Below, in pieces: positions 1 to 8,238 of a stretch of 9,062 nt of DNA. This stretch comes from M55B132 sp964508895 (GTDB lineage: Bacteria > Bacteroidota > Bacteroidia > Bacteroidales > B18-G4). The notes under the pieces were generated by a model that saw only the letters and a list, made by a program, of their open reading frames with translations, had not been told where the DNA came from and made no database searches. Each line of letters begins with the position of its first letter. Position 1 is the first letter of the stretch. Made by a program: the position numbers and the translations under genes. The stretch spans positions 1 to 9,062 of the forward strand of contig CAZDWF010000136.1 of the NCBI GenBank assembly GCA_964508895.1. The letters run 5' to 3'.

Positions 1-228
1 TTATCATTTACTTGAACAAATACATACCCTGCCGTCAGTTGGTTATCTAACAAAAATTCTCAATAAATTACCTTAATAACTTAAACCTAAGATATTAATA
101 TTGTTTGGGCGGGTAATGGTAAAAATTTATAACGGGTTTAAGGCGTAAATATATAAAATATTGCATAAATCAAACATTTTTTATTGAAATATTATAATTA
201 TATGTTTCCATTATCTGCTTTAGACTGG

Positions 229-242
229 CAGTGGTTGCACTG
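229..242. repeat. Short inverted repeat CAGTG-GTTG-CACTG
   Basis: This is a perfect 5-bp dyad with a 4-nt spacer. It lies about 125 bp upstream of the promoter-like site and is not followed by a T-run on either strand, so it is not an obvious terminator. It could be a small operator or chance; a 5-bp arm is weak evidence. Confidence 0.2.
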
Positions 243-367
243 AAACTTCATGTGAAAAAGCTTGAACAAAACAAATAGTTACTGTAATTCGAAGATAATG
301 ATGCAACATAAGAGGATCAATCTCTTAATCACCATGTATCTTGTATCTGATTTTCAGAAGACTTTCG

Positions 368-375
368 TATATTTG
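368..375 (+). promoter_or_regulatory. Bacteroidota-type -7 promoter element (TATATTTG)
   Basis: TATATTTG fits the Bacteroidota primary sigma factor -7 consensus TAnnTTTG exactly. A TTG at 341-343 is the best -33 candidate, but its 24-nt spacer is slightly longer than usual. Transcription would begin near 380-384, giving a leader of about 20 nt before the ATG at 401. That supports ATG 401 over the in-frame TTG at 341, which would lie upstream of the transcript start. No Shine-Dalgarno sequence is seen, which is common in this phylum. The promoter would drive the secreted-protein gene and probably rsmE and the DUF4159 gene behind it. Confidence 0.6.
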
Positions 376-400
376 TACTCAAATTCAAACCCACCTACTC

Positions 401-3400
401 ATGAAAAATCTAACTCTTGTAATCATTGCTATTGCATTTTTTACATTGACTGATAGTTTAATCGCTCAAACAAACACTAATATTCCTGCTGATGCTGACA
501 AATATCCATATTGGATTGAATGGATGCAGGATGAAACAGTGAATTTCTATGTTGTTCAGGAATCTTTCGAAGCCTACTGGAAGGATAAAGAAATAACACG
601 CGCTTGTGGCTGGAAACCTTTTAAAAGATGGGAATCACGAATGCAAAACCGGATTTATCCTGATGGCACTCGCCGGCCAGCCAAGCATACCTTTAATGAA
701 ATCATGAAATACAAAGAATCTCATGATAACATGGAATCATCAAACGGGGACTGGATCAACCTTGGGCCTTTTCATCTTCCCGGAGACAACAAAGGATACA
801 AAGGCTTAGGACGAATTAATGCACTGGCTTTCCATCCAAGCGATCCTGATAATATTTTCATTGGTGCTCCGGCAGGCGGACTCTGGGAGACTGAAGATGG
901 TGGAAATACATGGTTTAGCAATACCGACGACCTACCTACTCTTGGGGTTTCTTCCATAATAGTGAATTACGATAACGCTGATATTATATTAATTGGTACC
1001 GGTGACAGAGATGCCGGAGATGCTATCGGTATGGGTGTTTTTAAATCCACCGACGGAGGTGTTACCTGGAATGTATCAAATACAGGGATGGGGAACAGGA
1101 CTGTCGGACGATTGATACAACATCCCTCAGATCACAATACTATTTATGCTGCTACTAATGGTGGAATATATATTTCTACTGACCTTGGCGACAATTGGTC
1201 TGAAAAAATTACAGGTAATTATAAAGACATAGTTTTTAAACCTGGAGATCCTATTACACTGTATGCTGCTAAAGGTGGTGGATTTTATAAATCAGCAGAT
1301 GCAGGAAATACCTGGAATGAAACCACCGCCGGATTACCTGGAGGAGCGCGCGGTGTAATTGGTGTTACTGACGACAATCCTGAAGTTGTTTATTTCCTGA
1401 TCTGTAACTCACAAGATTATAAAGGGATATATAAGTCTGATGATTCAGGAGCTTCATTTTCTGAAAAATCAACTTCACCTAATATTATGAGCTGGGGATG
1501 CAATGGTGGTTCAGGTGGGCAGGCATGGTACGACCTTGACATTGCTATTGATCCTGCTAATGAAAATACAATATTTGCAGGCGGAGTTAACTGTTTTAAG
1601 TCTGTTAATGATGGAATCAATTGGGATATAGTTTCTCACTGGTGGGGAGATTGCAACGTGGATGCTGTCCATGCTGACCTTCATGTTATGGAATGGAATC
1701 CGGTTGACGGAAAACTTTATTCAGGGAATGATGGGGGCATCTACTGGACTGCTGATGGTGGTAATAGCTGGACCGAAATTACTGATGGATTACCAATCAG
1801 CCAGGTTTACCGTATCGGACAAAGTGCTACTAATAAGAACCTTTGTATAAACGGATATCAGGATAATGGAACCTCAACCTATCAGGGTGGTGGTTGGGTA
1901 TTCACCCGTGGGGGTGACGGAATGGAATGTATAATTGACCATAAACAACAAGAATACAGTTATGCTAGTTTATATTATGGCAGTATTGCCAGATATTATA
2001 ATAATTCATATCAATTTGTTGTAGCTGATAACGGAGCTTTCGGTATTGATGAAAGTGGTGCCTGGATCACTCCATTTATGTTAGATAAAGTTGATGCAAA
2101 CAGAATGTTCGTTGGGTATAAAAATGTTTGGAGGTGTAATAATGTGAAAGCATCATCAGGACAGATCCAATGGCAAAAGATCTCTGATAATCTTGGAGGC
2201 AGCAACTCATCAAATATGTCAGACCTTGAACAATCTTTGGCTGATTTAAATATTTTTTATGCAGGAAGATCAGATGGTAGCTTCTTCCGCTCTGATAATA
2301 TCCTTGATGAACATCCTGATTGGATAAACCTAAGCAGTTACCTTCCTGCAGGTGATGACCCTACAGATATAGCAGCTCATCCTGAAAACCCTGATATAGT
2401 ATACATCACATCTCAGAATAAAGTATATAAATCTGAAAACAGAGGATTTTCCTGGATTGACATATCTGGAACATTACCTGACATTTACCTGAGCAGCATA
2501 ATATATTATAATAATAGCCAGGAAGGACTTTATGTTGGTTCAGATGGCGGAGCATTCTATAAAGATGCTTCTATGACGGACTGGATATGGTTTAATACCG
2601 GCTTACCTGTAGATGCATCAATTAATGAAATTGATATCTTCTACGATAACGACAGTGTTTCAGAAGATGTGATCAGAGCAGGTACATACGGCAGAGGATT
2701 ATGGAGCTCTGATATGTACTTCGGCAACCTGACTGCTGACTTCTCAGCTGATCAGACTACTATCCCTCCGGGATGTGCTGTAAACTTCACCGATCTTTCT
2801 CTGGGAGTACCCCACGAATGGGAATGGACCTTCGAAGGAGGGAATCCGAGCAGTTCAACTGTTGCAAATCCTGAGGATATTATTTTCGACCAGGTAGGAA
2901 CCTACAGTATTACACTTAAGGTTACCAATCCTACAGGAAGTGATGAAATATTAAAAACACAATATATTACTGTAGCAGACGACATTATGCCTGTTGCCGA
3001 ATTTACTGCCAGCGAACTTGTTACATGTGATGCTGAGATAATATACTTTGAAGACCAGACTGAATACTGTCCGAATTACTGGGAATGGACATTCGAGCCA
3101 AATTATGTTTTCTTCCAGGAAGGAACAAATGCAAATTCTCAAAACCCGATTGTTCAATTTGCGCAAAGCGGAGTATATTCAGTTTCGCTTTATGTTGAAA
3201 ACAATAACGGTTCAAGTACTATTACAAAAACTGATTACATCATCTATGGGGGTTATTCGCTTCCTTTCTCTGAAGACTTTGAACTTGGATTTGGTGAAAG
3301 ATCATGGACAATTATCAATCCTGATTATGAAATCACATGGGCTATTACTGAAGTGGCAGGAAACTCTCCTGGCAACCAGGCCGCATGGATGAACTTCTAT

Positions 3401-4078
3401 GATTACTATAGCTTACATCCAATAGACATGATGATATCACCTCCAATGGATTTTAGTGGTATGAATGAAGTTTCCTTGTATTTCGAGCATGCATACTCAC
3501 AACGACAGGGATTGGTTGATTCTCTTATCGTATATATTTCTGATGATTGTGGTGAAAACTGGACAAGGATATACACCGGTTACCCTGATGGAAACGGATC
3601 CTTTGCAACTAGTCCGGCAACAACAGAATTCTTTGCACCACAAACTATAGATGACTGGTGTGGTAATGGATGGGGAGCAGCCTGCAACATTATTGACCTA
3701 AATGCTTATGCTGGAAGTCAGAACATGAAAATAAAATTTGAATCTGTTGGAAAGTTTGGAAACAACCTTTACATCGATAATATAATGATCTCCAATTCAG
3801 TAGGTATTGATGAATCCTTAAATTCAGATAATGAATTCTTTAGCATTTATCCAAACCCTTCTGATGGCAGATTTTCGTTGATCTTCTTTGAAAACCTGGA
3901 ATTAGCAAATTGTGAGATACTGAATTCCCAGGGTCAATTATTAATAAAAAATACTTACAGTAATATTAATGCAGGGCAAGCTCAATCTTTCGACCTTGGA
4001 GATTATCCATTAGGTATTTATATCCTTAAGATTGAAGCTGGTGAGAAAGTGTTTACTGAGAGGATTATTATCAAATAA
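401..4078 (+). CDS. T9SS-secreted Asp-box beta-propeller/PKD multidomain protein
   Basis: This encodes a 1225-residue exported protein, probably surface-attached or released. Residues 1-22 form a signal peptide (K3, hydrophobic core, likely cleavage SLIA|Q). Residues 35-92 are an aromatic- and charge-rich N-terminal module that includes WKPFKRWESRM. A beta-propeller region runs from about 118 to 776. Asp-box motifs (S/T-x-D-x-G-x-x-W or close variants) start near 164, 216, 259, 298, 346, 401, 450 and 678, as in BNR/VPS10-like and GH74-like propellers. Two PKD domains follow, at about 777-860 and 863-951, each with a WEWTFE core. A jelly-roll or MAM-like domain covers about 955-1125 and carries one more Asp-box-like motif (SDDCGENW, 1047-1054). 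Residues 1147-1225 are a T9SS type A sorting domain (IYPNPSDGRF through ERIIIK). ATG 401 is chosen because the signal peptide begins there; the longer TTG start at 341 would bury it. Glycan binding, hydrolysis or adhesion are all possible, and the substrate cannot be read from the sequence. Confidence 0.92.
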   Translation: MKNLTLVIIAIAFFTLTDSLIAQTNTNIPADADKYPYWIEWMQDETVNFYVVQESFEAYWKDKEITRACGWKPFKRWESRMQNRIYPDGTRRPAKHTFNEIMKYKESHDNMESSNGDWINLGPFHLPGDNKGYKGLGRINALAFHPSDPDNIFIGAPAGGLWETEDGGNTWFSNTDDLPTLGVSSIIVNYDNADIILIGTGDRDAGDAIGMGVFKSTDGGVTWNVSNTGMGNRTVGRLIQHPSDHNTIYAATNGGIYISTDLGDNWSEKITGNYKDIVFKPGDPITLYAAKGGGFYKSADAGNTWNETTAGLPGGARGVIGVTDDNPEVVYFLICNSQDYKGIYKSDDSGASFSEKSTSPNIMSWGCNGGSGGQAWYDLDIAIDPANENTIFAGGVNCFKSVNDGINWDIVSHWWGDCNVDAVHADLHVMEWNPVDGKLYSGNDGGIYWTADGGNSWTEITDGLPISQVYRIGQSATNKNLCINGYQDNGTSTYQGGGWVFTRGGDGMECIIDHKQQEYSYASLYYGSIARYYNNSYQFVVADNGAFGIDESGAWITPFMLDKVDANRMFVGYKNVWRCNNVKASSGQIQWQKISDNLGGSNSSNMSDLEQSLADLNIFYAGRSDGSFFRSDNILDEHPDWINLSSYLPAGDDPTDIAAHPENPDIVYITSQNKVYKSENRGFSWIDISGTLPDIYLSSIIYYNNSQEGLYVGSDGGAFYKDASMTDWIWFNTGLPVDASINEIDIFYDNDSVSEDVIRAGTYGRGLWSSDMYFGNLTADFSADQTTIPPGCAVNFTDLSLGVPHEWEWTFEGGNPSSSTVANPEDIIFDQVGTYSITLKVTNPTGSDEILKTQYITVADDIMPVAEFTASELVTCDAEIIYFEDQTEYCPNYWEWTFEPNYVFFQEGTNANSQNPIVQFAQSGVYSVSLYVENNNGSSTITKTDYIIYGGYSLPFSEDFELGFGERSWTIINPDYEITWAITEVAGNSPGNQAAWMNFYDYYSLHPIDMMISPPMDFSGMNEVSLYFEHAYSQRQGLVDSLIVYISDDCGENWTRIYTGYPDGNGSFATSPATTEFFAPQTIDDWCGNGWGAACNIIDLNAYAGSQNMKIKFESVGKFGNNLYIDNIMISNSVGIDESLNSDNEFFSIYPNPSDGRFSLIFFENLELANCEILNSQGQLLIKNTYSNINAGQAQSFDLGDYPLGIYILKIEAGEKVFTERIIIK

Positions 4079-4087
4079 AGATAATCC

Positions 4088-4795
4088 ATGAACCTCTTCT
4101 ACACTCCAAATATCTTAGGCGATGAATATACCCTAAATGAGCGGGAATCTGGTCATATTCACAAGGTATTGAGAAAACAGGAAGGTGATGTTATTCATCT
4201 TACTGACGGTAAGGGCTTTTTCTATGAAGCGGAAATTATAAGGGCAGACAAGAGGCAATGCAATGTGAGAATTTTTTCCAGGAAAGAAGGCGATGATAAA
4301 AGAAATTACAATATTCACATAGCTATTGCACCAACAAAAAACATGGATCGTCTGGAATGGTTTATAGAAAAAGCAAGCGAGATTGGTATTGATGCGATAA
4401 GCATAGTAAGCTGCTTTCACTCTGAAAGAAAGATCGTGAAGAATGAAAGGCTTGAAAAGATCAAGATTGCAGCCTGCAAACAATCATTAAAATCAAATTT
4501 TCCTGTAATTAATGAACTTGTAAAATTCAATAACTTTGTTTCTCGTGATTATTCAGGATATAAGAAATTTATAGCCTACATAGATGATAAGGTAATTAAA
4601 GGAATGAAGAACCTTTATAAGAAAGGTGAAGATGTTTTGATCATGATAGGCCCTGAAGGAGATTTTTCAAAGGAAGAAGTGGAGCTGGCAATAAAAAATG
4701 GGTTTATGCCTATAAGTCTTGGCAAATCACGTTTAAGGACAGAAACGGCGGGTATTGCTGCTTGTCACAGCATTCATCTGATCAATGAAAGATGA
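4088..4795 (+). CDS. rsmE: 16S rRNA (uracil(1498)-N(3))-methyltransferase RsmE
   Basis: RsmE is a cytoplasmic SPOUT-class enzyme that uses S-adenosylmethionine to methylate N3 of U1498 in helix 44 of 16S rRNA. The 235 residues match the family's usual length. The N-terminal PUA-like RNA-binding part shows HKVLRKQEGD (25-34). The SPOUT part shows APTKNMDRLEWFIEKASEIG (81-100), SERKIVKNERLEKI (112-125), the SAM-binding loop IGPEGDFSKEE (187-197) and the knot motif SLGKSRLRTETAG (210-222). The loop has GPEGD where many homologues have GPEGG; I believe this variant also occurs in other Bacteroidota. The gene begins 9 bp after the secreted-protein gene and has no promoter of its own that I can see. 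Its last codons (INER) and its TGA stop are formed by the first units of the heptamer array at 4784-4818. Confidence 0.95.
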   Translation: MNLFYTPNILGDEYTLNERESGHIHKVLRKQEGDVIHLTDGKGFFYEAEIIRADKRQCNVRIFSRKEGDDKRNYNIHIAIAPTKNMDRLEWFIEKASEIGIDAISIVSCFHSERKIVKNERLEKIKIAACKQSLKSNFPVINELVKFNNFVSRDYSGYKKFIAYIDDKVIKGMKNLYKKGEDVLIMIGPEGDFSKEEVELAIKNGFMPISLGKSRLRTETAGIAACHSIHLINER

Positions 4796-4818
4796 AAAAT
4801 GAAAGATGAAAGATGAAA
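4784..4818 (+). repeat. Tandem heptamer array RATGAAA, five copies, across a gene junction
   Basis: Five consecutive 7-bp units (AATGAAA, GATGAAA, AATGAAA, GATGAAA, GATGAAA) are followed by a degenerate GATAAAT. The array contains the rsmE stop (TGA 4793-4795) and the DUF4159 start (ATG 4813-4815). Because 7 is not a multiple of 3, successive ATGs (4785, 4792, 4799, 4806, 4813) fall in rotating frames. The first four each open a five-codon frame of the type MK(D/N)E(R/K) that stops at 4800, 4807, 4814 or 4821. The first three of those stops overlap a later repeat's ATG as ATGA. Only ATG 4813 opens a long frame. A change in copy number would alter the spacing but should leave both proteins nearly intact. 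Confidence 0.85.
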
Positions 4819-5481
4819 GATAAATTTAGGACTTTAGGATTGTTGATTGGGGGATTTGTTTTAGTGGCTAATTTTGCTTTTTCACAGGAGAATGTTCAAA
4901 TTGGATTAATGAAGTACTCCGGAGGCGGAGATTGGTATGCAAATCCAACATCATTGCCAAATCTCATCAAATTCTGTAATGAAAATCTGAAAACCAACAT
5001 TGATCCTGATTATGTAACAGTGGAAGTTGGGAGTCCTGAATTATTTAATCTGCCATTTGTTCATCTTACCGGTCATGGGAATGTAATATTCTCTGATTCA
5101 GAAGCCAGAAACCTGAGGAATTACCTTCTGGCCGGAGGCTTTTTACATATTGACGACAATTACGGACTTGATCAGTATATCAGGCCTCAGATGAAAAAAG
5201 TATTTCCTGAATATGAATTCATAGAACTGCCTTACAGTCATCCTGTATATCATCAGAAATATGCATTTAACGACGGATTACCCAAGGTCCATGAACATGA
5301 TGATAAACCACCACAAGGATTTGGGATTATACATGATGGAAGGCTTATTTGCTTCTATTCTTATGAATCTGACCTTGGGGATGGATGGGAAGACAAAAGA
5401 GTTCACAATGATTCAGAAGCAACACGTCTGAATGCTTTAAAAATGGGAGCAAATTTAATAGAGTTTGTATTTAGTCAGTAA
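4813..5481 (+). CDS. Secreted DUF4159 domain-containing protein
   Basis: The product has 222 residues and no established biochemical function. Residues 1-24 look like a signal peptide (K2, K4, R6, then a hydrophobic stretch, cleavage near AFS|Q), so the mature protein is probably periplasmic. The rest matches DUF4159: KYSGGGDWYANPTSLPNL (34-51), GHG (87-89), GGFLHIDDNYGLD (108-120), HEHD (160-163) and DLGDGWEDKRVHND (187-200). The family is thought to have a glutamine-amidotransferase-like fold; I see no proof of catalysis. The conserved His and Asp residues could bind metal, which is inference. The gene starts 17 bp after rsmE. My recollection is that rsmE-DUF4159 pairing recurs in Bacteroidota. 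ATG 4813 is the first start in this frame, because an in-frame TGA lies at 4807. The N-terminal MKDK is encoded by the heptamer array. Confidence 0.88.
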   Translation: MKDKFRTLGLLIGGFVLVANFAFSQENVQIGLMKYSGGGDWYANPTSLPNLIKFCNENLKTNIDPDYVTVEVGSPELFNLPFVHLTGHGNVIFSDSEARNLRNYLLAGGFLHIDDNYGLDQYIRPQMKKVFPEYEFIELPYSHPVYHQKYAFNDGLPKVHEHDDKPPQGFGIIHDGRLICFYSYESDLGDGWEDKRVHNDSEATRLNALKMGANLIEFVFSQ

Positions 5482-5554
5482 TACTTTAGCTTTTCGATCC
5501 CGACATATTCTGATATAATAATAGCAGAAAAACATAAATCCGTGCCAGGATCAT

Positions 5555-8212
5555 TTATCTGCTCAACGCATTAAGCTGGTCAAATAACACCTTAAGCTTG
5601 GCTTCCGTATCAGCTTTTTTCATCTTCTCAAGTTCCACGACTTTTTCGGGAGCATTATTTACAAAGCGCTCATTTTCAAGCTTTTTCTTAACAGATTCAA
5701 GAAAACCTTTGTTATATTCAATTTCCTGTTTAAGCTTTTCAATTTCAACTTCCACATTAATACTTCCACCTAAAGGAACATAATATTCAGTCGCTTTTAT
5801 AAGAAAGCTTAAGGCATCAACAGGTTTTTCCTTCACATAGCTAATATTACCAACATTACAGAGTTTGGAAGTTATTCCGTCAAATGAAGTGTTTATATCT
5901 TTTATAGTTGATTCATTCACAATAAGTGAAATAGTTTCCTTATTTGGGATATTTTTTTCTTTCCTTATTGTTCTTAAAGCAATTATAACTTCTTTAGCCA
6001 GGCTGAATTCATTCAGGATATTTTTATCATACTTCTCATAACCAGGAATTTCTGAAACCATTATACTATCATCCTCATCTCTATCCTGCAGGAGAGAATA
6101 AATCTCTTCAGTAATAAAAGGCATGAATGGATGAAGTATCTTCATCAATTTGGTGAAGATCTCTATCGTTTGTTTCAGGGTTATCGGATCAATAGGTTTT
6201 TGATATGCTGGCTTGATCATTTCAAGATACCAGGAACAGAAATCGTCCCAGATCAATTTATAAACAAGCATCAGAGCATCGGATATCCTGTATTTTGAAT
6301 AATGATCATCCAGTTTCTTCAATGCCTCATTCATTCTTGCGTTAAACCAGGATACGCTTGTTTTACAATACTCAGGTTGTTCTGAATTTTCATCAACTTT
6401 CCATCCTTTAACAAGGCGTAATGCATTCCAAATCTTATTGCTGAAATTTCTTCCCTGTTCACATAATACCTCATCAAACGGAAGGTCATTTCCTGCAGGA
6501 GAAGTCAATAGCATACCCACTCTGACACCATCCGCACCAAATTTCTTCATAAGCTCTATTGGATCAGGACTGTTGCCAAGGGATTTCGACATTTTTCTAC
6601 CAAGCTTATCTCTTACGATTCCTGTTAAATAAACGTTCTTGAATGGAATATCTTTTCTATAGTCAAGTCCTGCCATGATCATACGAGCAACCCAGAAAAA
6701 GAGTATTTCTGGTGCAGTAACCAGATCGTTAGTTGGATAATAGTATTTGATGTCTTCATTATCAGGATAGCGAATGCCATCAAATACACTTATTGGCCAA
6801 AGCCATGAAGAAAACCATGTATCCAGTACATCATCATCCTGTTTCATGTCCTCAAACTTAAGATCCGGAAGATTGAATTTCTCTTTTGCAATTTCCAGAG
6901 CTTCCTCTTTACTTTTCGCTACAACATAATCACCATCAGGAGTATAGTAAGCAGGGATCCTTTGTCCCCACCAGAGCTGACGAGAAATGCACCAATCCCT
7001 TACATTCTCCATCCAGTGCTTATATGTGTTTTTAAATTTCGCAGGATGGAATTTAACAGTGTCATTCATCACAACCTCAAGAGCAGGAGCTGCCAAATCA
7101 TCCATCTTCATAAACCATTGCAAACTCAACTTGGGTTCAATTACCTCTTCAGTTCTTTCAGAATATCCAACCTTATTTATATAATTCTCTATTTTCACCA
7201 GGTTTCCACTTTCTTCAAGATCCTTCCCGACCTTATCTCTTGCATCAAACCTATCATCACCTATAAATAACTCAGCACTTTCGTTAAGTGTACCATCCTC
7301 ATTAAAAATATCGATGATCTTAAGTTTATGCTTAATTCCCAGCTTATAGTCGTTAATATCATGAGCGGGTGTAACTTTAAGTGCTCCAGTACCAAACTCA
7401 GTATCAACATATTCATCAATAATGATTGGAACAGCTCTGCTTACAAGAGGAACATAAACCTGTTTTCCATGAAGGTATTTGAATCTTTCATCAGAAGGAT
7501 TAACGCAGACAGCAGTATCACCTAAAATGGTTTCCGGACGTGTAGTTGCAATAATCACCCAGTTGTTGGGATCATCATTATCATCATTCTCTGTTCCCAC
7601 AACTCTGTACCTTACATAATACAACTTTGAATCAACTTCTTTATAGTTAACTTCCTCGTCAGAAATTGCTGTAAGTGCTTTGGGATCCCAGTTCACCATA
7701 CGAACACCGCGATATATCAAACCTTTGTTGTACAAATCAACAAAAACATCGATCACTGATTCATACAGGGCTTCATCCATAGTAAAGCGGGTCCGTTCCC
7801 AATCACAGGAAGCTCCCAGTTTTTTTAATTGTTCCAGGATGATGCCGCCGTGTTTCTCTTTCCATTCCCAGGCATGCTCTAAAAACTTCTCCCTTGAAAG
7901 ATCCGCCTTTTCAATACCCTGGGCTTTAAGCTGAGCAACAACTCTTGCTTCGGTAGCTATTGAGGCATGATCAGTTCCGGGCACCCACAAAGTGTTCTTC
8001 CCTTGCATTCTGGCCCTTCTGACTAACACATCCTGGATAGTATTGTTAAGCATATGTCCCATATGCAAGACACCTGTGACATTTGGCGGGGGGATCACTA
8101 TGCAGTAAGGCTCTCTTTCATCAGGCACTGACCTGAAGAAACCTTTTTCCATCCAGTAGTTGTACCACTTATCTTCCGTATTTGCAGGATTGTATTTGCT
8201 CGGAATTTCCAT
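5555..8212 (-). CDS. valS: Valine--tRNA ligase (valyl-tRNA synthetase)
   Basis: ValS is a class Ia synthetase that charges tRNA-Val with valine in the cytoplasm and hydrolyses mischarged threonine. Its 885 residues are normal for bacteria. The Rossmann catalytic domain begins with PPPNVTGVLHMGH (41-53; HIGH-type motif HMGH 50-53). The editing domain (CP1) shows TTRPET (223-228) and GTGALKVTPAHD (274-285), whose Asp285 matches the editing-site aspartate. Catalysis resumes with DWCISRQLWWGQRIP (406-420) and KMSKS (540-544). A helical anticodon-binding domain follows, and residues 820-883 form the charged coiled-coil C-terminal arm typical of ValS. A small Asp/Asn-rich insertion (ENDDNDDPNN) precedes TTRPET. 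The start is supported by AGGA six nt upstream and a promoter-like element. Its 3' end lies 73 bp from the convergent DUF4159 gene, and I see no strong terminator hairpin in that gap. Confidence 0.97.
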   Translation of the reverse strand: MEIPSKYNPANTEDKWYNYWMEKGFFRSVPDEREPYCIVIPPPNVTGVLHMGHMLNNTIQDVLVRRARMQGKNTLWVPGTDHASIATEARVVAQLKAQGIEKADLSREKFLEHAWEWKEKHGGIILEQLKKLGASCDWERTRFTMDEALYESVIDVFVDLYNKGLIYRGVRMVNWDPKALTAISDEEVNYKEVDSKLYYVRYRVVGTENDDNDDPNNWVIIATTRPETILGDTAVCVNPSDERFKYLHGKQVYVPLVSRAVPIIIDEYVDTEFGTGALKVTPAHDINDYKLGIKHKLKIIDIFNEDGTLNESAELFIGDDRFDARDKVGKDLEESGNLVKIENYINKVGYSERTEEVIEPKLSLQWFMKMDDLAAPALEVVMNDTVKFHPAKFKNTYKHWMENVRDWCISRQLWWGQRIPAYYTPDGDYVVAKSKEEALEIAKEKFNLPDLKFEDMKQDDDVLDTWFSSWLWPISVFDGIRYPDNEDIKYYYPTNDLVTAPEILFFWVARMIMAGLDYRKDIPFKNVYLTGIVRDKLGRKMSKSLGNSPDPIELMKKFGADGVRVGMLLTSPAGNDLPFDEVLCEQGRNFSNKIWNALRLVKGWKVDENSEQPEYCKTSVSWFNARMNEALKKLDDHYSKYRISDALMLVYKLIWDDFCSWYLEMIKPAYQKPIDPITLKQTIEIFTKLMKILHPFMPFITEEIYSLLQDRDEDDSIMVSEIPGYEKYDKNILNEFSLAKEVIIALRTIRKEKNIPNKETISLIVNESTIKDINTSFDGITSKLCNVGNISYVKEKPVDALSFLIKATEYYVPLGGSINVEVEIEKLKQEIEYNKGFLESVKKKLENERFVNNAPEKVVELEKMKKADTEAKLKVLFDQLNALSR

Positions 8213-8218
8213 AATTTA

Positions 8219-8222
8219 TCCT
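8219..8222 (-). promoter_or_regulatory. Shine-Dalgarno-like AGGA of valS
   Basis: Read on the minus strand, AGGA is followed by six nucleotides (TAAATT) and the ATG at 8212. This spacing is good for ribosome binding and supports the chosen valS start. It is notable because the other starts in the window lack an equally clear site. Confidence 0.55.
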
Positions 8223-8238
8223 AATCAATTAAAAACGG

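Larger units (their letters stand above)
1..400. other. AT-rich region without a convincing gene
   Basis: No supportable gene lies here. Plus frame 2 is open from the window edge to a TAA at 74-76 (24 codons, ending LTKILNKLP), which could be the tail of an upstream rightward gene. At that length in AT-rich DNA it could equally be chance. A 63-codon frame at 262-453 overlaps the start of the secreted-protein gene, resembles no family I know and is most likely spurious. The remainder is A/T tracts plus a small dyad at 229-242 and the promoter-like site at 368-375. I saw no tRNA, no clear rho-independent terminator and no tandem repeat. Confidence 0.6.

Noticed and set aside
2..76. Possible C-terminal tail of an upstream rightward gene (24 open codons, TAA at 74-76)
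   Set aside because: It is too short to tell from chance, and another plus frame is also open for 15 codons; it is mentioned only as a possibility in the 1-400 entry.
262..453. 63-codon plus-strand frame before the secreted-protein gene
   Set aside because: It overlaps the signal-peptide coding region in another frame, has an Asn/Tyr/Cys/His-rich composition typical of chance AT-rich frames, and resembles no family.
3048..3392. 114-codon plus-strand frame inside the secreted-protein gene
   Set aside because: It lies wholly within the PKD and jelly-roll coding region in a different frame and has no recognisable domain or ribosome-binding site.
4133..4483. 116-codon minus-strand frame opposite rsmE
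   Set aside because: It is antisense to a well-supported RsmE coding region and has a chance-like composition rich in Phe, Tyr and Cys.
5482..5554. Possible bidirectional terminator between the converging DUF4159 gene and valS
   Set aside because: Only a 4-bp stem (TCTG/CAGA) with a long loop can be drawn, too weak to call; termination there may depend on Rho or lie within the opposite gene.
6962..7270. 102-codon plus-strand frame opposite valS
   Set aside because: It is antisense to the conserved catalytic core of ValS and has no family match that I recognise.
8213..8235. T-box or riboswitch leader for valS
   Set aside because: The promoter-like element leaves a leader of only about 20 nt, with no room for an aptamer or a specifier stem.
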